DNA of 64,000 bases from Candidatus Saccharicenans sp. (GCA_030017715.1 JASEIU010000001.1:334677-398676); one strand, 5' to 3'; positions 8,863 to 17,159 are shown, numbered from the stretch's first letter. Notes: a model not told the origin generated them from the sequence alone. Numbers and translations: made by a program.

Positions 8863-8916
8863 GGTTTTACCTCCTTTTTCCCTTGGTTGAGTTTAATGAT
8901 GAATCTATTCTTAAAA

Positions 8917-9600
8917 TCATGCTTTTTTCTCCCGGACGCAGGTGCCGCAACGGCCGGCATCGTACATCCAGCACTGGAGTTCGTCGTAAAAATCCAGGCA
9001 GGTCGGCTCCATCGTCAGGCAGGCGTTGCAGATAGCTGTTTCAGCCTGCGGTCCCTGACACCTGAGCTGGCAGGCCGGGCAGATGTAGATGCAGCCCCCG
9101 CACAACCGGCATTCCTCCGACCTGATGTCAAAGGGCGTGGAAATTTTTCTCTGGTAGCCTCGGTTCTGAAAACCTATGGCTTTCCCGTCCATCTGCTCCT
9201 CGCACATCCTGACGCACAGCCCGCACAGGATGCATTCTTCGTTTCTGATTTTGAAGCGCATCCTGGTGACTCCGAACCTGGAAGCCAGGTCCTGGATAAC
9301 CTTGGAGTAGGGAGCCACCGACAGCATCAGTTCAATCATCATCCGTCGGGCCTGAACCACTCTTTTGGTGTCGGTATGCACCACCAGACCTTCTTCGGCC
9401 GGGTAGGTGCAGGAAGAGACCAGTTTGGCTCTGGGCCCTTCTCCGATTTCCACCAGGCAGAGGCGGCAGGCGCCGTAGGGAGTCAGCCCTTCATGATGGC
9501 AGAGGGTTGGGATCTCCAGGCCGTAAAATTTGGCCGTCTCCAGCACGGTCCAGCCTTCCTCGGCTTTGACTTCCACTCCGTTTATTTTCATGGTGATCAT
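8917..9600 (-). CDS. NuoG/HydA N-terminal-like iron-sulfur subunit with Cys-rich tail
   Basis: A 227-residue electron-transfer subunit. Residues 1-85 are a plant-type [2Fe-2S] domain (TLCHHEGLTPYGACRLCLVE, then SSCTYPAEEG), as at the N terminus of NuoG and HydA. A short helix follows, then two ferredoxin-like Cys groups (ECILCGLCVRMCEE and ECRLCGGCIYICPACQ). The last 60 residues add more cysteines (CQ, CNAC, CLDF, CW, CGTC). The His-Cys3 [4Fe-4S] segment usual in NuoG is not seen, nor is any hydrogenase H-cluster domain. The start at 9600 overlaps the NuoF-like stop by ATGA; an ATG three codons later is equally possible. It probably passes electrons between the NuoF-like and glutamate-synthase-like subunits. 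Confidence 0.85.
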   Translation of the reverse strand: MITMKINGVEVKAEEGWTVLETAKFYGLEIPTLCHHEGLTPYGACRLCLVEIGEGPRAKLVSSCTYPAEEGLVVHTDTKRVVQARRMMIELMLSVAPYSKVIQDLASRFGVTRMRFKIRNEECILCGLCVRMCEEQMDGKAIGFQNRGYQRKISTPFDIRSEECRLCGGCIYICPACQLRCQGPQAETAICNACLTMEPTCLDFYDELQCWMYDAGRCGTCVREKKA

Positions 9601-11501
9601 GGCTTCACCTCTTTCACGATGGTTATGGCCTCGTCACGCTGGGCTTCGATGGCTTCAAAGCGGCAGGCTTCCAGACAGGCTCCGCACTTGATGCATTTGT
9701 CATAAAGGATCAGGTGAACATCCTTTCTGGTACCCTGGATGGCTCCGGTCGGACAGGCCCGCTTGCAGGCTTCGCAGCCGGTGCATTTTTCCGGAATAAC
9801 GGCGTAACGGATAAGACTCTTGCAGACGCCGGCCGGGCAGCGCTTTTCGTAGATATGGGCCTCGTATTCGTCGCGAAAATACCTGAGAGTCGATAGAACC
9901 GGGTTGGCGGCCGTCTGCCCCAGACCGCACATCGAAGCTTCCTTGGTGGCCAGGGCCAGTTCCTCCAGCAACTCCAGGTCGCCAGGCTTGCCCTGCCCCT
10001 CGGTGATGGCGCTGACGATTTCCCACATCCTCTGGGTTCCTTCCCGGCAGGAAATGCACTTGCCGCAGCTTTCGTCCCTCAGGAAGTTCAGAAAGTATTT
10101 GGCCACGTCCACCATGCAGGTTTTTTCGTCCATGACGATCATGCCCCCGGAACCCATGATGGACCCGGCGGCGGTCAGGGATTCGTAGTCAATAATCTGG
10201 TCCAGCATGGAAGCCGGCAGACAGCCTCCCGAGGGTCCTCCGGTCTGGACAGCTTTGAAAGCCTTGCCGTCCGGAATGCCACCGCCAATGTCATAGATTA
10301 TTTCTCTGAGGGTGATGCCCATCGGCACTTCCACCAGACCGGTGTTGTTGATTTTGCCGACCAGCGAGAAGATTTTGGTGCCCTTGCTGCCGCTGGTCCC
10401 GATGCTCGAAAACCAGTCGGCCCCGTTGAGTATAATTAAAGGTACGTTGGCCCAGGTTTCCACGTTGTTAATGCAGGTCGGCTTCCTCCACAATCCTTTC
10501 TGGGCAGGGAAGGGAGGTCTCTGGCGGGGTTCTCCCACCCGACCTTCGATGGAGGCGATCAGGGCGGTCTCCTCGCCGCAGACAAAGGCGCCTGCGCCCT
10601 TGGCGATGTGAAGGTCAAAGCTGAAATCCGTGCCCAGGATGTTATCACCCAGGAGTCCAGCCTGATAGAGATGATCGATGGCCATGGTAACATGACGGAC
10701 GGCCAGCGGGTACTCGTCGCGCACATAAAGATAGCCTTCTCTGGCCCCAATGGCCAGGGCCCCGATCATCATTCCTTCCAGCACCCGGTAGGGATTGCCT
10801 TCCAGGACGCTTCTGTCCATATAGGCGCCCGGGTCGCCTTCGTCTCCGTTGCAGATAATGTACTTTGGGTTTCCGGCGGCACGCCTGGTGGCTTCCCATT
10901 TGACACCGGTCGGAAAACCGGCCCCGCCCCGGCCCCTCAAGCCTGATTGCTTGACCGTCTGGATGATTTCATCCGGCTTCATTTTGGTGACAGCTTTAAT
11001 GAACGGCCGGAAACCGCCGATGGCTAAATATTCCAGCAGGCTGGTCGGGTCGACGAAAACGTTGTCTCCCAGAACTATTCGTTTCTGTTTTTGATAAAAG
11101 GGAATTTCATTTTCATACCAGGCGCGTTCTCTGGTGAGCGGGTCGCGGTGAAGAAATTTTTCCACCACCCGGCCCTCAACCAGGGTTTCTTTAACTATAG
11201 TCCTGACGTCGGGCGGGGTCAGCTTCTGATAAAATATTCGGTCCGGATAGATGATGATGTTCGGTTCCGCCTCGCAGAAACCGTGACAGCCGGTGATTCT
11301 GATGGCCACCTGGTCCTTGAGGCCCTCTTCCCGGATGGCTTTTTTCAGGGCGTCGATAACTTTCAGCGAACCCCGGGCCTGACCGCAGGTGCCGGAAGAG
11401 ACCACGATAATTTTCTTTTTTTCGCGTTTGCGGCTGGCCTCCTGTTGGTCAATGGCCTTTTTGAGCTCTTCCAGATTCTTGAACTTTTTTATTTTTTTCA
11501 T
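9597..11501 (-). CDS. NuoF/HydB-like NADH-binding flavoprotein subunit
   Basis: A 634-residue subunit with the layout of HydB of electron-bifurcating hydrogenases. It starts with a thioredoxin-like [2Fe-2S] domain (about residues 20-110, GTCGQARGS and TGCHGFCEAEPN). The NuoF core has the NADH/FMN site GLRGRGGAGFPTG and NGDEGDPGAYMDRS, plus AGAFVCGEETALIASIEG. A [4Fe-4S] ligand set ESCGKCISCREGT follows, and a C-terminal two-cluster ferredoxin carries CTGCEACKRACP and CIKCGACLEAC. The ATG at 11501 was chosen because it follows the NuoE-like stop by eight bases and an SD-like GAGG, and matches the family N terminus; the frame stays open upstream but only antisense to nuoE coding. Expected to oxidise NADH. 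Confidence 0.92.
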   Translation of the reverse strand: MKKIKKFKNLEELKKAIDQQEASRKREKKKIIVVSSGTCGQARGSLKVIDALKKAIREEGLKDQVAIRITGCHGFCEAEPNIIIYPDRIFYQKLTPPDVRTIVKETLVEGRVVEKFLHRDPLTRERAWYENEIPFYQKQKRIVLGDNVFVDPTSLLEYLAIGGFRPFIKAVTKMKPDEIIQTVKQSGLRGRGGAGFPTGVKWEATRRAAGNPKYIICNGDEGDPGAYMDRSVLEGNPYRVLEGMMIGALAIGAREGYLYVRDEYPLAVRHVTMAIDHLYQAGLLGDNILGTDFSFDLHIAKGAGAFVCGEETALIASIEGRVGEPRQRPPFPAQKGLWRKPTCINNVETWANVPLIILNGADWFSSIGTSGSKGTKIFSLVGKINNTGLVEVPMGITLREIIYDIGGGIPDGKAFKAVQTGGPSGGCLPASMLDQIIDYESLTAAGSIMGSGGMIVMDEKTCMVDVAKYFLNFLRDESCGKCISCREGTQRMWEIVSAITEGQGKPGDLELLEELALATKEASMCGLGQTAANPVLSTLRYFRDEYEAHIYEKRCPAGVCKSLIRYAVIPEKCTGCEACKRACPTGAIQGTRKDVHLILYDKCIKCGACLEACRFEAIEAQRDEAITIVKEVKP

Positions 11502-11509
11502 GGCCAGCC

Positions 11510-11983
11510 TCACTTTCGGTACTTGCCCAGGATGGTCGGGACCTTTCGGATGCTGGTGTGAGCATGGTAATCGCCATCGACCACCACCACCGGTCCGATG
11601 GCGCAGCAGCCAAGACAGGCTACGGTCTCCAGCGACCATTCACCATCCTCGGTAGTTTCTCCGCGGCGAATGTTGAGCTGCCGTTCGAATTCTTCCAGAA
11701 TTTTTGGCGCTCCGCGGACATGACAGGCTGTGCCCATGCAGACGGTCGCCACGTGTCGTCCTTTGGGCGTCAGGCTGAAAGCCCGGTAAAAAGTGGCCAC
11801 AGAGATGATGTCGATCAGCGGAATTTTTAACAGCCTGGAGAGCGTTTTCAGGGCTTCAGCCGGAAGATAGTGGTAGACAGCCTGGATGTCCTGAAGGATG
11901 GCAATCAACTTGTTTTTGTTGTAACCATGCCGTTCGACTATTTCCTGGAGGCTATCCAGGTTAATCGTTGGATGAACACTCAA
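11510..11983 (-). CDS. NuoE/HydC-like [2Fe-2S] subunit
   Basis: A 157-residue thioredoxin-fold [2Fe-2S] protein of the NuoE family. The four ligand cysteines are in VCMGTACHVRGA and VACLGCCAIGP. It is the first gene of the redox operon and partners NuoF-like subunits in NADH oxidation. The start is a TTG (11981-11983), supported by a strong GGGAGG Shine-Dalgarno (11990-11995) six bases upstream; no ATG or GTG fits better. Confidence 0.92.
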   Translation of the reverse strand: MSVHPTINLDSLQEIVERHGYNKNKLIAILQDIQAVYHYLPAEALKTLSRLLKIPLIDIISVATFYRAFSLTPKGRHVATVCMGTACHVRGAPKILEEFERQLNIRRGETTEDGEWSLETVACLGCCAIGPVVVVDGDYHAHTSIRKVPTILGKYRK

Positions 11984-11995
11984 ATGCCGCCTCCC

Positions 11996-12310
11996 TTTTT
12001 ATGGAATTAATTTGAATGATGCCCTTCCCGGCGGAAAGGAAACAATAAGACCTCGGCCTGGCAGCAATCGCGATTATGGAGAAAATCTCAGGCAGAATTA
12101 GACAAGGCGGGAGCGAGACCGCCTCCCATGGTAATACAATACGGCGCTCTCGAAGACCGATAATAATGTATAACTCCTTCTTAACCTATAATACCCTGAT
12201 GATAAGATTTTTTTATATATGAGCCAAGTTTTGTTTGTCAAGAAAAATTTTTCTTGGGCGGCAGGATATCTTTCCGGTCGCCGTGGGGGCCCGGATTTTT
12301 GGAGGGGGCT
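11996..12310. other. Upstream region of the redox operon, no gene seen
   Basis: About 315 bases between nuoE-like and the first repeat unit. It contains short inverted pieces (GGCGG and CCGCC near 12105-12125) but no coding frame with protein-like composition. The operon promoter should lie here, though I could not assign good -35/-10 boxes. Confidence 0.5.
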
Positions 12311-12486
12311 GTCAGGTCGCGCCGGCCTCTTGAAATCCATTTCTTGCTGTTGCTTAATTAGCTCTTGTATTTGGGAGGGTCCTGTCACGGAGCGCCTCCT
12401 CCCGTCCTCGCTCCACCCATCCCCCCGTGGGGAACCCCTTCCGCTGCGGGCGGTTCGGAGACAGGCCGTGCCACCCTCTTAAAACC
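12311..12486 (+). repeat. Intergenic dispersed repeat, copy 2 (with leading unit)
   Basis: A leading unit (12311-12360: GTCAGGTCGCGCCGGCCTC and GAAATCCATT) is followed by the core (12361-12486), which begins GCTCTTGTATTTGGGAGGG and ends CCACCCTCTTAAAACCC. The same composite recurs about 293 bases later. Inside the core, CCTGTC and GACAGG, and GAGGGT and ACCCTC, are complementary, so it can fold. Confidence 0.9.
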
Positions 12487-12603
12487 CAGGCTCTTCGATT
12501 CTTTATTGGCCTGGATTAGAAAGAACGTCCTGCCGGGCTGTGCCTCGCTCCGGATATAGCATCCTTGCCGATTCATTGGTGGCTGAAATTGTATGGTGTG
12601 GCT

Positions 12604-12773
12604 GTCAGGTCGCGCCGGCCTCCTGAAATCCATTCCTTGCCGCTTCTTTATTGGCTCTTGTATTTGGGAGGGTCCTGTCACGGAGCGCCTCCTCCCGTCC
12701 TCGCTCCACCCATCCCCCCGCGGGGAACCCCTTCCGCTGCGGGCGGTTCGGAGACACGCCGTGCCACCCTCCA
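12604..12773 (+). repeat. Intergenic dispersed repeat, copy 3 (with leading unit)
   Basis: Near-identical to copy 2 over both the leading unit (12604-12650) and core (12654-12773). Examples are GGGAGGGTCCTGTCACGGAG and GGCGGTTCGGAGACACGCC. The spacers following copies 2 and 3 are themselves similar (ATTGGCC, then GATT), suggesting tandem duplication of a longer unit. Confidence 0.9.
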
Positions 12774-13232
12774 AAATAAATTACTCTCCGTTCCATTATT
12801 GGCCCCGATTGGTTGGAAGGACAGGCCTGGTGCGGCGCGTACGCTTCCGGGTGTAGTGGCCTCTCTGTTTCTTTAGAGGCTTTTATTATGAGAGGTCTTT
12901 TCGCTTTGTTTGGCGCCGCGCCTGAGAATAGAGATGCTTGCTCCAGAATAAAACATCGTCCCCAGTTTAAGAGATATGTCAGGAGGAGGGGCGGCAGTTC
13001 GGCCGGCGGGACAGGTGAAGCAGAAGGAGAGGCTAAAAGGATAGTGCTTAATGAAGGCCGGGCAAAGACCGGTTTTGAATGCTGCACGGGCCAGAGGCCG
13101 TAGTCCGGTCGGGGAACAGTTTCTGGCTTCCAGCAGGTGAAGTGCTGGGGGCGACGCCGGCGGCCGGGCTTAATTTTTATTTGTCTGGACGCCGGCGGAA
13201 ACAAAAATATAATTGATGAAGGAAGAGAAATA
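12774..13232. other. Intergenic region upstream of the URO-D gene
   Basis: No gene is supportable. A hairpin GCCTCT/AGAGGC (12859-12880) followed by TTTT resembles a plus-strand terminator, but nothing upstream on that strand needs one. TATAAT at 13208-13213, just upstream of the URO-D ribosome-binding site, is a likely -10 box with no good -35. Confidence 0.5.
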
Positions 13233-14339
13233 ATGAAACCCAGGGAACGAGTCTGGCTGGCGCTCAACCATCAGGAGCCGGACAGGTGTCCTCTCCAGCT
13301 CAGTTTCACTCCTGAATTTGCCAACCGGTTGAGGCAGTCGCTGGGGCTTGGTCCGGAGTCTCATAATCCTCATGGCGGCGGCAACACTTATGTTCTGGAA
13401 CGACTGCTCGGTTGCGACCTCCTCCTGACTTCAATCGGCTGGGCTAATTCATATTACTCCACCGACCTTTACAGCCGGGATGGGGTAACTTATGTCGATG
13501 AGTGGGGAGTTGGCTGGCGCAACGTTGAATATGAGACCAGGTTCGGGCGAGGCCGCTACACCGAAATAGTCGGCCATCCGCTGGCCGACGATAAAGCTAT
13601 TGATTCGTATCAAGCGCCTGATCCCCTGCGTCCCGAACTTTACCTTGAAGCCCGAAGGGCCATAGAGCAGTTCAGGGACGAATACTGGATGGTGGGAGTG
13701 GTGGTCACGACCATCTTTGAAACAGCCTGGGCCCTGCGGGGACTGGAAAGGACCCTGCTGGATATGGTTATCAATCCAGAGCTGGTAGACAGGCTGTTTG
13801 ATATTCCTTTCAAATATCATATGCAGGCGGCCAAGAAACTTACCGAGCTGGGCGTGGATATGGTCTGGCTGGGGGATGACGTCGGTGCCCAGGACCGGAT
13901 GCTCATTTCTCCGGCTCACTGGCGCCGATTTCTTAAACCCAGGATGGCTGAATTGATTTCCAGTTTGAAGGGCCTGAATCCGGAGCTAAAAGTAGCCTAT
14001 CATTCCGACGGTTATATTTATCCAATAATTCCGGACTTGATTGAAATCGGCCTGGACGTCTTAAATCCAGTCCAGCCGGGTTCTATGGACCCGGCCCGCC
14101 TGAAGCAAGAATTTGGGGACAGGCTTTCTTTCTGGGGAACGCTGGACCTGCAGTTCACCCTGCCTTTTGGTAGTCCGGAAGATGTCAGAAACGAAGTTCT
14201 GACCAGGCTGCGCACGGTTGGCAAAAAAGGAGGCTTAATAATCAGTCCCACTCACCACCTTCAGCTCGACGTTCCGCTGGAAAACTTCCGGGCTATGGTC
14301 GAGGCGGTCAGAAATACCGGTTACGCGGACCTTAAATAG
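13233..14339 (+). CDS. Uroporphyrinogen decarboxylase (URO-D) superfamily protein
   Basis: A 368-residue TIM-barrel protein of the URO-D/methyltransferase superfamily. It opens with MKPRERVWLALNHQEPDRCP, the usual opening of non-HemE members, and contains KVAYHSDGYIYPIIPDLIEIG and the C-terminal GLIISPTHHLQLDVPLENF. Methyltransferase branches use a zinc site HxC in this loop; here it reads HSDG, so the cysteine ligand is absent. True heme biosynthesis is unlikely because the HemE N-terminal arginine signature is not seen. Corrinoid-linked methyl transfer or an unknown decarboxylation are alternatives. Start ATG 13233 follows AAGGAAGAG; longer frames upstream lack a ribosome site. It stands alone and converges on glnA. 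Confidence 0.82.
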   Translation: MKPRERVWLALNHQEPDRCPLQLSFTPEFANRLRQSLGLGPESHNPHGGGNTYVLERLLGCDLLLTSIGWANSYYSTDLYSRDGVTYVDEWGVGWRNVEYETRFGRGRYTEIVGHPLADDKAIDSYQAPDPLRPELYLEARRAIEQFRDEYWMVGVVVTTIFETAWALRGLERTLLDMVINPELVDRLFDIPFKYHMQAAKKLTELGVDMVWLGDDVGAQDRMLISPAHWRRFLKPRMAELISSLKGLNPELKVAYHSDGYIYPIIPDLIEIGLDVLNPVQPGSMDPARLKQEFGDRLSFWGTLDLQFTLPFGSPEDVRNEVLTRLRTVGKKGGLIISPTHHLQLDVPLENFRAMVEAVRNTGYADLK

Positions 14340-14595
14340 AAAATCTGACTTCAGCGGGCCTTTCGGTCGGATTACGGTTCTGGCGGCTCCTAAATCCGGA
14401 ACGAGAAAAATCCCTGATTGGCTTCTCGGGGGACCGCTGAGGCGCCAGCCATCAGAATTATTAGCGAAGAAGGTTTATGAAAAAAAAGAATAATTGAGTT
14501 AAAACTAAGGTAATTGCTTGGTTAACTCAGTTCTCGGACAGACTGTCTCCGCCCGGAGCTGACAACGGCCGCCGCGCCCGGAGCCGGAGTCAGAT

Positions 14596-15993
14596 TCAGA
14601 GCATCGGCAGATAACGTTTTATTTCATACGGACTGACCTGCTTGTCGTACTCGTCGGGAACATTCCGGAGGTAATCTTCGATTTCTTTTCTTTTATTGGC
14701 TATGAATTTTTCGTGGAGAGTCTGGCCCAGGGTTTCTCTGACCAGCTGGCTCTTTTCGACCAGCCTGACCGCTTCCTGCAGGTTTCTGGGCAAAACCTGG
14801 ATTCCAGCCTTTCTCTGCTTGCTGTTGGTCATGTGGTAGATGTTTTCCTCGACTGGCTCGGGCAGCTCCAGTTTGTTTTTGATCCCGTCCAGACCGGCGG
14901 ACAGCATGGTGGCCAGGGCCAGGTAGATGTTGCAGCCCGGGTCGGGAGAGCGCAGCTCGATTCTGGTGGCCTTTTCCTTGCCCGGTTGATATTCGGGAAC
15001 CCTGATATAGGCCGAGCGGTTTTTCTGTCCCCAGGCGATGTAAACCGGGGCTTCATAGCCTTCTATCAATCTTTTGTAGGAATTGACCCACTGGCTGAAA
15101 ATGGCGCAGGTTTCCCTGGCGTGATGGATGATTCCGGCGAGGTAATGACGGGCCTCGGCTGACAGATGGTACGAAGCATCCTTCTCAAAGAAAGCATTGT
15201 GTCCGTCTCTCCACAGCGACTGATGAACGTGCATGCCGCTGCCGTTCTGACCGTTGATGGGCTTGGGCATAAAAGTCAGATACAGCCCGTGCATCCGGGC
15301 CACCTTTTTGGCCATGTATCTGAACACCATGACGATATCCGCCATATCCAGGGCACTCTGATAACGGAGGTCGATTTCATGCTGGCCGTGGGCCACTTCG
15401 TGATGGTCGTATTCCGATTCGATCCCCATCTTTTTTAGCAGCAATTGAATTTCTTTTCTGATTTCACCGTGCCGCCCGGCAAAGAAGTAACCGCCAGAAT
15501 CGGTCGGAACCGGAGTCTGGTCATCGGGAAAGATGAAGAATTCCATTTCCGGGCCGCATTTGAAATCAGCCAAGCCGAATTCGGAGGACATCTTTTCCAG
15601 AGACCTTTTAAGAACATAACGACTGTCCCCGGGATAATTCTTGCCGCTCGGGAGGTAAATGTCGCCAAACATGATGGCTTCCCTCCAGCTGACGGCCGGG
15701 TCAAAGCCCCGGTAGGTCCAGGGAAATACTCTGAATGTTGCGGGGTCGGGGACGATGATCAGGTCGCTTTCTTCAATTCTGACAAATCCCTCGACCGAGG
15801 ACCCGTCAAAACCCTTGCCCTCGGCAAAAGCCTTTTCCAGCTCTGAGACAGGGATGGAGAAATCCATCGGTCGGCCGAGAATGTCGGTGAACATAATCCG
15901 AACAAACTCAATTTTGAGTTCCGGATTGGAGATCGCCTTGAGCACCTCTGTTTCGGTGGACAGGCCGTGGATAGCTTCAATTTCTTCTTGCAT
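14596..15993 (-). CDS. glnA: Type I glutamine synthetase (GSI-alpha-like)
   Basis: Makes glutamine from glutamate, ammonia and ATP. The 465-residue sequence shows GFDGSSVEGF, the metal-site FKCGPEMEFFIF, HHEVAHGQHEID, the ATP motif NGSGMHVHQSL with upstream FMPKP, and YIAWGQKNRSAYIRVP. The adenylylation-loop signature of enteric GSI-beta is absent. Length and motifs fit GSI-alpha, usually controlled by feedback and transcription rather than adenylylation. It is transcribed away from an Lrp/AsnC gene that may regulate it. Together with the glutamate-synthase-like operon it could form the GS-GOGAT route. Confidence 0.95.
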   Translation of the reverse strand: MQEEIEAIHGLSTETEVLKAISNPELKIEFVRIMFTDILGRPMDFSIPVSELEKAFAEGKGFDGSSVEGFVRIEESDLIIVPDPATFRVFPWTYRGFDPAVSWREAIMFGDIYLPSGKNYPGDSRYVLKRSLEKMSSEFGLADFKCGPEMEFFIFPDDQTPVPTDSGGYFFAGRHGEIRKEIQLLLKKMGIESEYDHHEVAHGQHEIDLRYQSALDMADIVMVFRYMAKKVARMHGLYLTFMPKPINGQNGSGMHVHQSLWRDGHNAFFEKDASYHLSAEARHYLAGIIHHARETCAIFSQWVNSYKRLIEGYEAPVYIAWGQKNRSAYIRVPEYQPGKEKATRIELRSPDPGCNIYLALATMLSAGLDGIKNKLELPEPVEENIYHMTNSKQRKAGIQVLPRNLQEAVRLVEKSQLVRETLGQTLHEKFIANKRKEIEDYLRNVPDEYDKQVSPYEIKRYLPML

Positions 15994-16036
15994 TTTTCTC
16001 TCCCTGTATTAAAATATTTCCGGGCGCCTTACATAT

Positions 16037-16065
16037 GTTAGAATCACAAACCATAATAGTTTCAA
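16037..16065 (-). promoter_or_regulatory. Probable glnA promoter
   Basis: Minus strand TTGAAA (16060-16065), 17-base spacer, TCTAAC (16037-16042). It predicts a leader of about 35 bases before the glnA ATG. The -35 end abuts the AT-rich palindromes that may bind the neighbouring Lrp protein. Confidence 0.5.
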
Positions 16066-16071
16066 TTATGT

Positions 16072-16109
16072 TAATATATTACAAAGATTATAACATTTGT
16101 CAATATATT
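16072..16109. promoter_or_regulatory. Paired AATATATT palindromes between glnA and lrp
   Basis: TAATATATTA (16072-16081) and AATATATT (16102-16109) have centres 29 bases apart, close to three helical turns, in the AT-rich divergent intergenic region. This spacing suits an Lrp/AsnC oligomer. TTGTCA at 16097-16102 may be the -35 of lrp. Operator function is inference. Confidence 0.4.
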
Positions 16110-16143
16110 ATCAATAAAAATTTATGATTGTAATGGAGGTCAG

Positions 16144-16587
16144 ATGCTCGCCGAGAATGAAAGAAAAATAGTTGCCTGCCTCAACCGGGATGCCAGGAAG
16201 AGTTATCGGGAAATATCCCGGGAGACTGGGGTGTCTGTTCCGGCCGTGATTCAGACCATAAGAAAGATGGAGGAGGCCGGAGCCATCAAGGGCTACATTC
16301 CCGTTCTGAACCCTGAATATTTCGGCTTTGGCCTGATGGCGATCATACTTATGAGGTTTACCCAGGGCAAGCTGCTGGAAACCCAGCAGAAGATAGCCGA
16401 GGACCGCCGGGTCATGGCTGTGTTCGATGTTACTGGAGACTGGGATTCGGTGGTTATCGGCTGCTTCCTCGACCGACAGGACCTGAACCAGTTCATCAAG
16501 AAAGTGCTGTCAATCAAGTATATAGACCGCACCGTTACCCAGCTGGTGCTAAACGTGGTAAAAAATGACCCCCGGGTTCCGGTTTGA
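16144..16587 (+). CDS. Lrp/AsnC family transcriptional regulator
   Basis: A 147-residue regulator with an N-terminal winged helix (MLAENERKIVACLNRDARKSY, then EISRETGVSVPAVIQTIRKMEEAGAI) and a C-terminal RAM ligand-binding domain (VFDVTGDWDSVVIGCF). Lrp/AsnC proteins sense amino acids or glutamine as octamers. It is divergent from glnA with only 150 AT-rich bases between, so control of glnA and itself is likely. The ATG at 16144 follows TGGAGG. Confidence 0.92.
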   Translation: MLAENERKIVACLNRDARKSYREISRETGVSVPAVIQTIRKMEEAGAIKGYIPVLNPEYFGFGLMAIILMRFTQGKLLETQQKIAEDRRVMAVFDVTGDWDSVVIGCFLDRQDLNQFIKKVLSIKYIDRTVTQLVLNVVKNDPRVPV

Positions 16588-16601
16588 ACGACAGAAGTTT
16601 A

Positions 16602-16629
16602 TTGACATGAACTTCATTTGTGCCATAAT
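16602..16629 (+). promoter_or_regulatory. Promoter for speD
   Basis: TTGACA (16602-16607), 16-base spacer, CATAAT (16624-16629), starting 15 bases after the lrp stop. speD therefore seems to have its own promoter. Confidence 0.65.
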
Positions 16630-16659
16630 CAATTTAGGAAATTAGAGCGGAGGAAATGA

Positions 16660-17115
16660 ATGACCAAAGAGCATCACTCCACCATCGGCCACCATTACAT
16701 CGTCGAGGCTTCGGGCTGCGACCCGAAAATAATCGGCAGCGTGGAAAAGGTCCAGCAGATCCTGGTTAAGGCGGCTGAAATCGCCGGGGCCCAGGTCTGG
16801 TCAATTTCTTTCAGCCGGTTTCCGCCGAACGGTGTCAGTGGAGTGGTGGTGATTTCGGAATCTCATATCTCCACCCATACCTGGCCGGAAATGAATTACG
16901 GAGCTCTTGACATATACACCTGCGGCAACAACATCGACCCGGAAAAGGCGGTTATCTACGCAGTCGAGGCTTTTGGGGCCACGACCTCTCACATCACTGA
17001 AATTACCCGCGGAATAGATGAGGGCGATGCCATTTTCTACCACAGCTTCGTTACCTGGGAAGAGTACCTGAAGAAAGAGAAAAAGGAAAAGGAAGAGCCA
17101 AAACAGCAACCCTGA
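16660..17115 (+). CDS. speD: S-adenosylmethionine decarboxylase proenzyme (prokaryotic class 1B)
   Basis: Supplies the aminopropyl donor for spermidine synthesis. The 151-residue proenzyme self-cleaves between E67 and S68 in the segment ISESHISTHTWPE; S68 becomes the pyruvoyl cofactor. H73 and C88 (DIYTCGN) are the usual processing and catalytic residues. It is slightly longer than typical (about 120-130 residues) because of a Lys/Glu-rich tail (KKEKKEKEEPKQQP). Start ATG follows GGAGG. No spermidine synthase gene is nearby. Confidence 0.94.
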   Translation: MTKEHHSTIGHHYIVEASGCDPKIIGSVEKVQQILVKAAEIAGAQVWSISFSRFPPNGVSGVVVISESHISTHTWPEMNYGALDIYTCGNNIDPEKAVIYAVEAFGATTSHITEITRGIDEGDAIFYHSFVTWEEYLKKEKKEKEEPKQQP

Positions 17116-17159
17116 TTGTAAAGATATTTGCCGGGTTGTAATCAAAGTTTAAGCCTTCG

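Noticed and set aside
8044..9705. Plus-strand open frame of 553 codons
   Set aside because: Antisense to the glutamate-synthase-like and iron-sulfur genes; composition is that of a mirrored GC-rich coding strand, with no domain.
11502..11639. Upstream extension of the NuoF-like gene
   Set aside because: Would overlap nuoE by more than 120 bases and adds Arg/Gly/Pro-rich residues foreign to the family.
12385..12774. Minus-strand frame of 129 codons, and similar frames at 12098-12388 and 12565-12876
   Set aside because: They translate the dispersed repeat; the similarity between their peptides comes from repeated DNA, not from protein conservation.
12859..12884. Plus-strand terminator-like hairpin
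   Set aside because: The stem is only six base pairs with a ten-base loop, and no plus-strand gene lies upstream.
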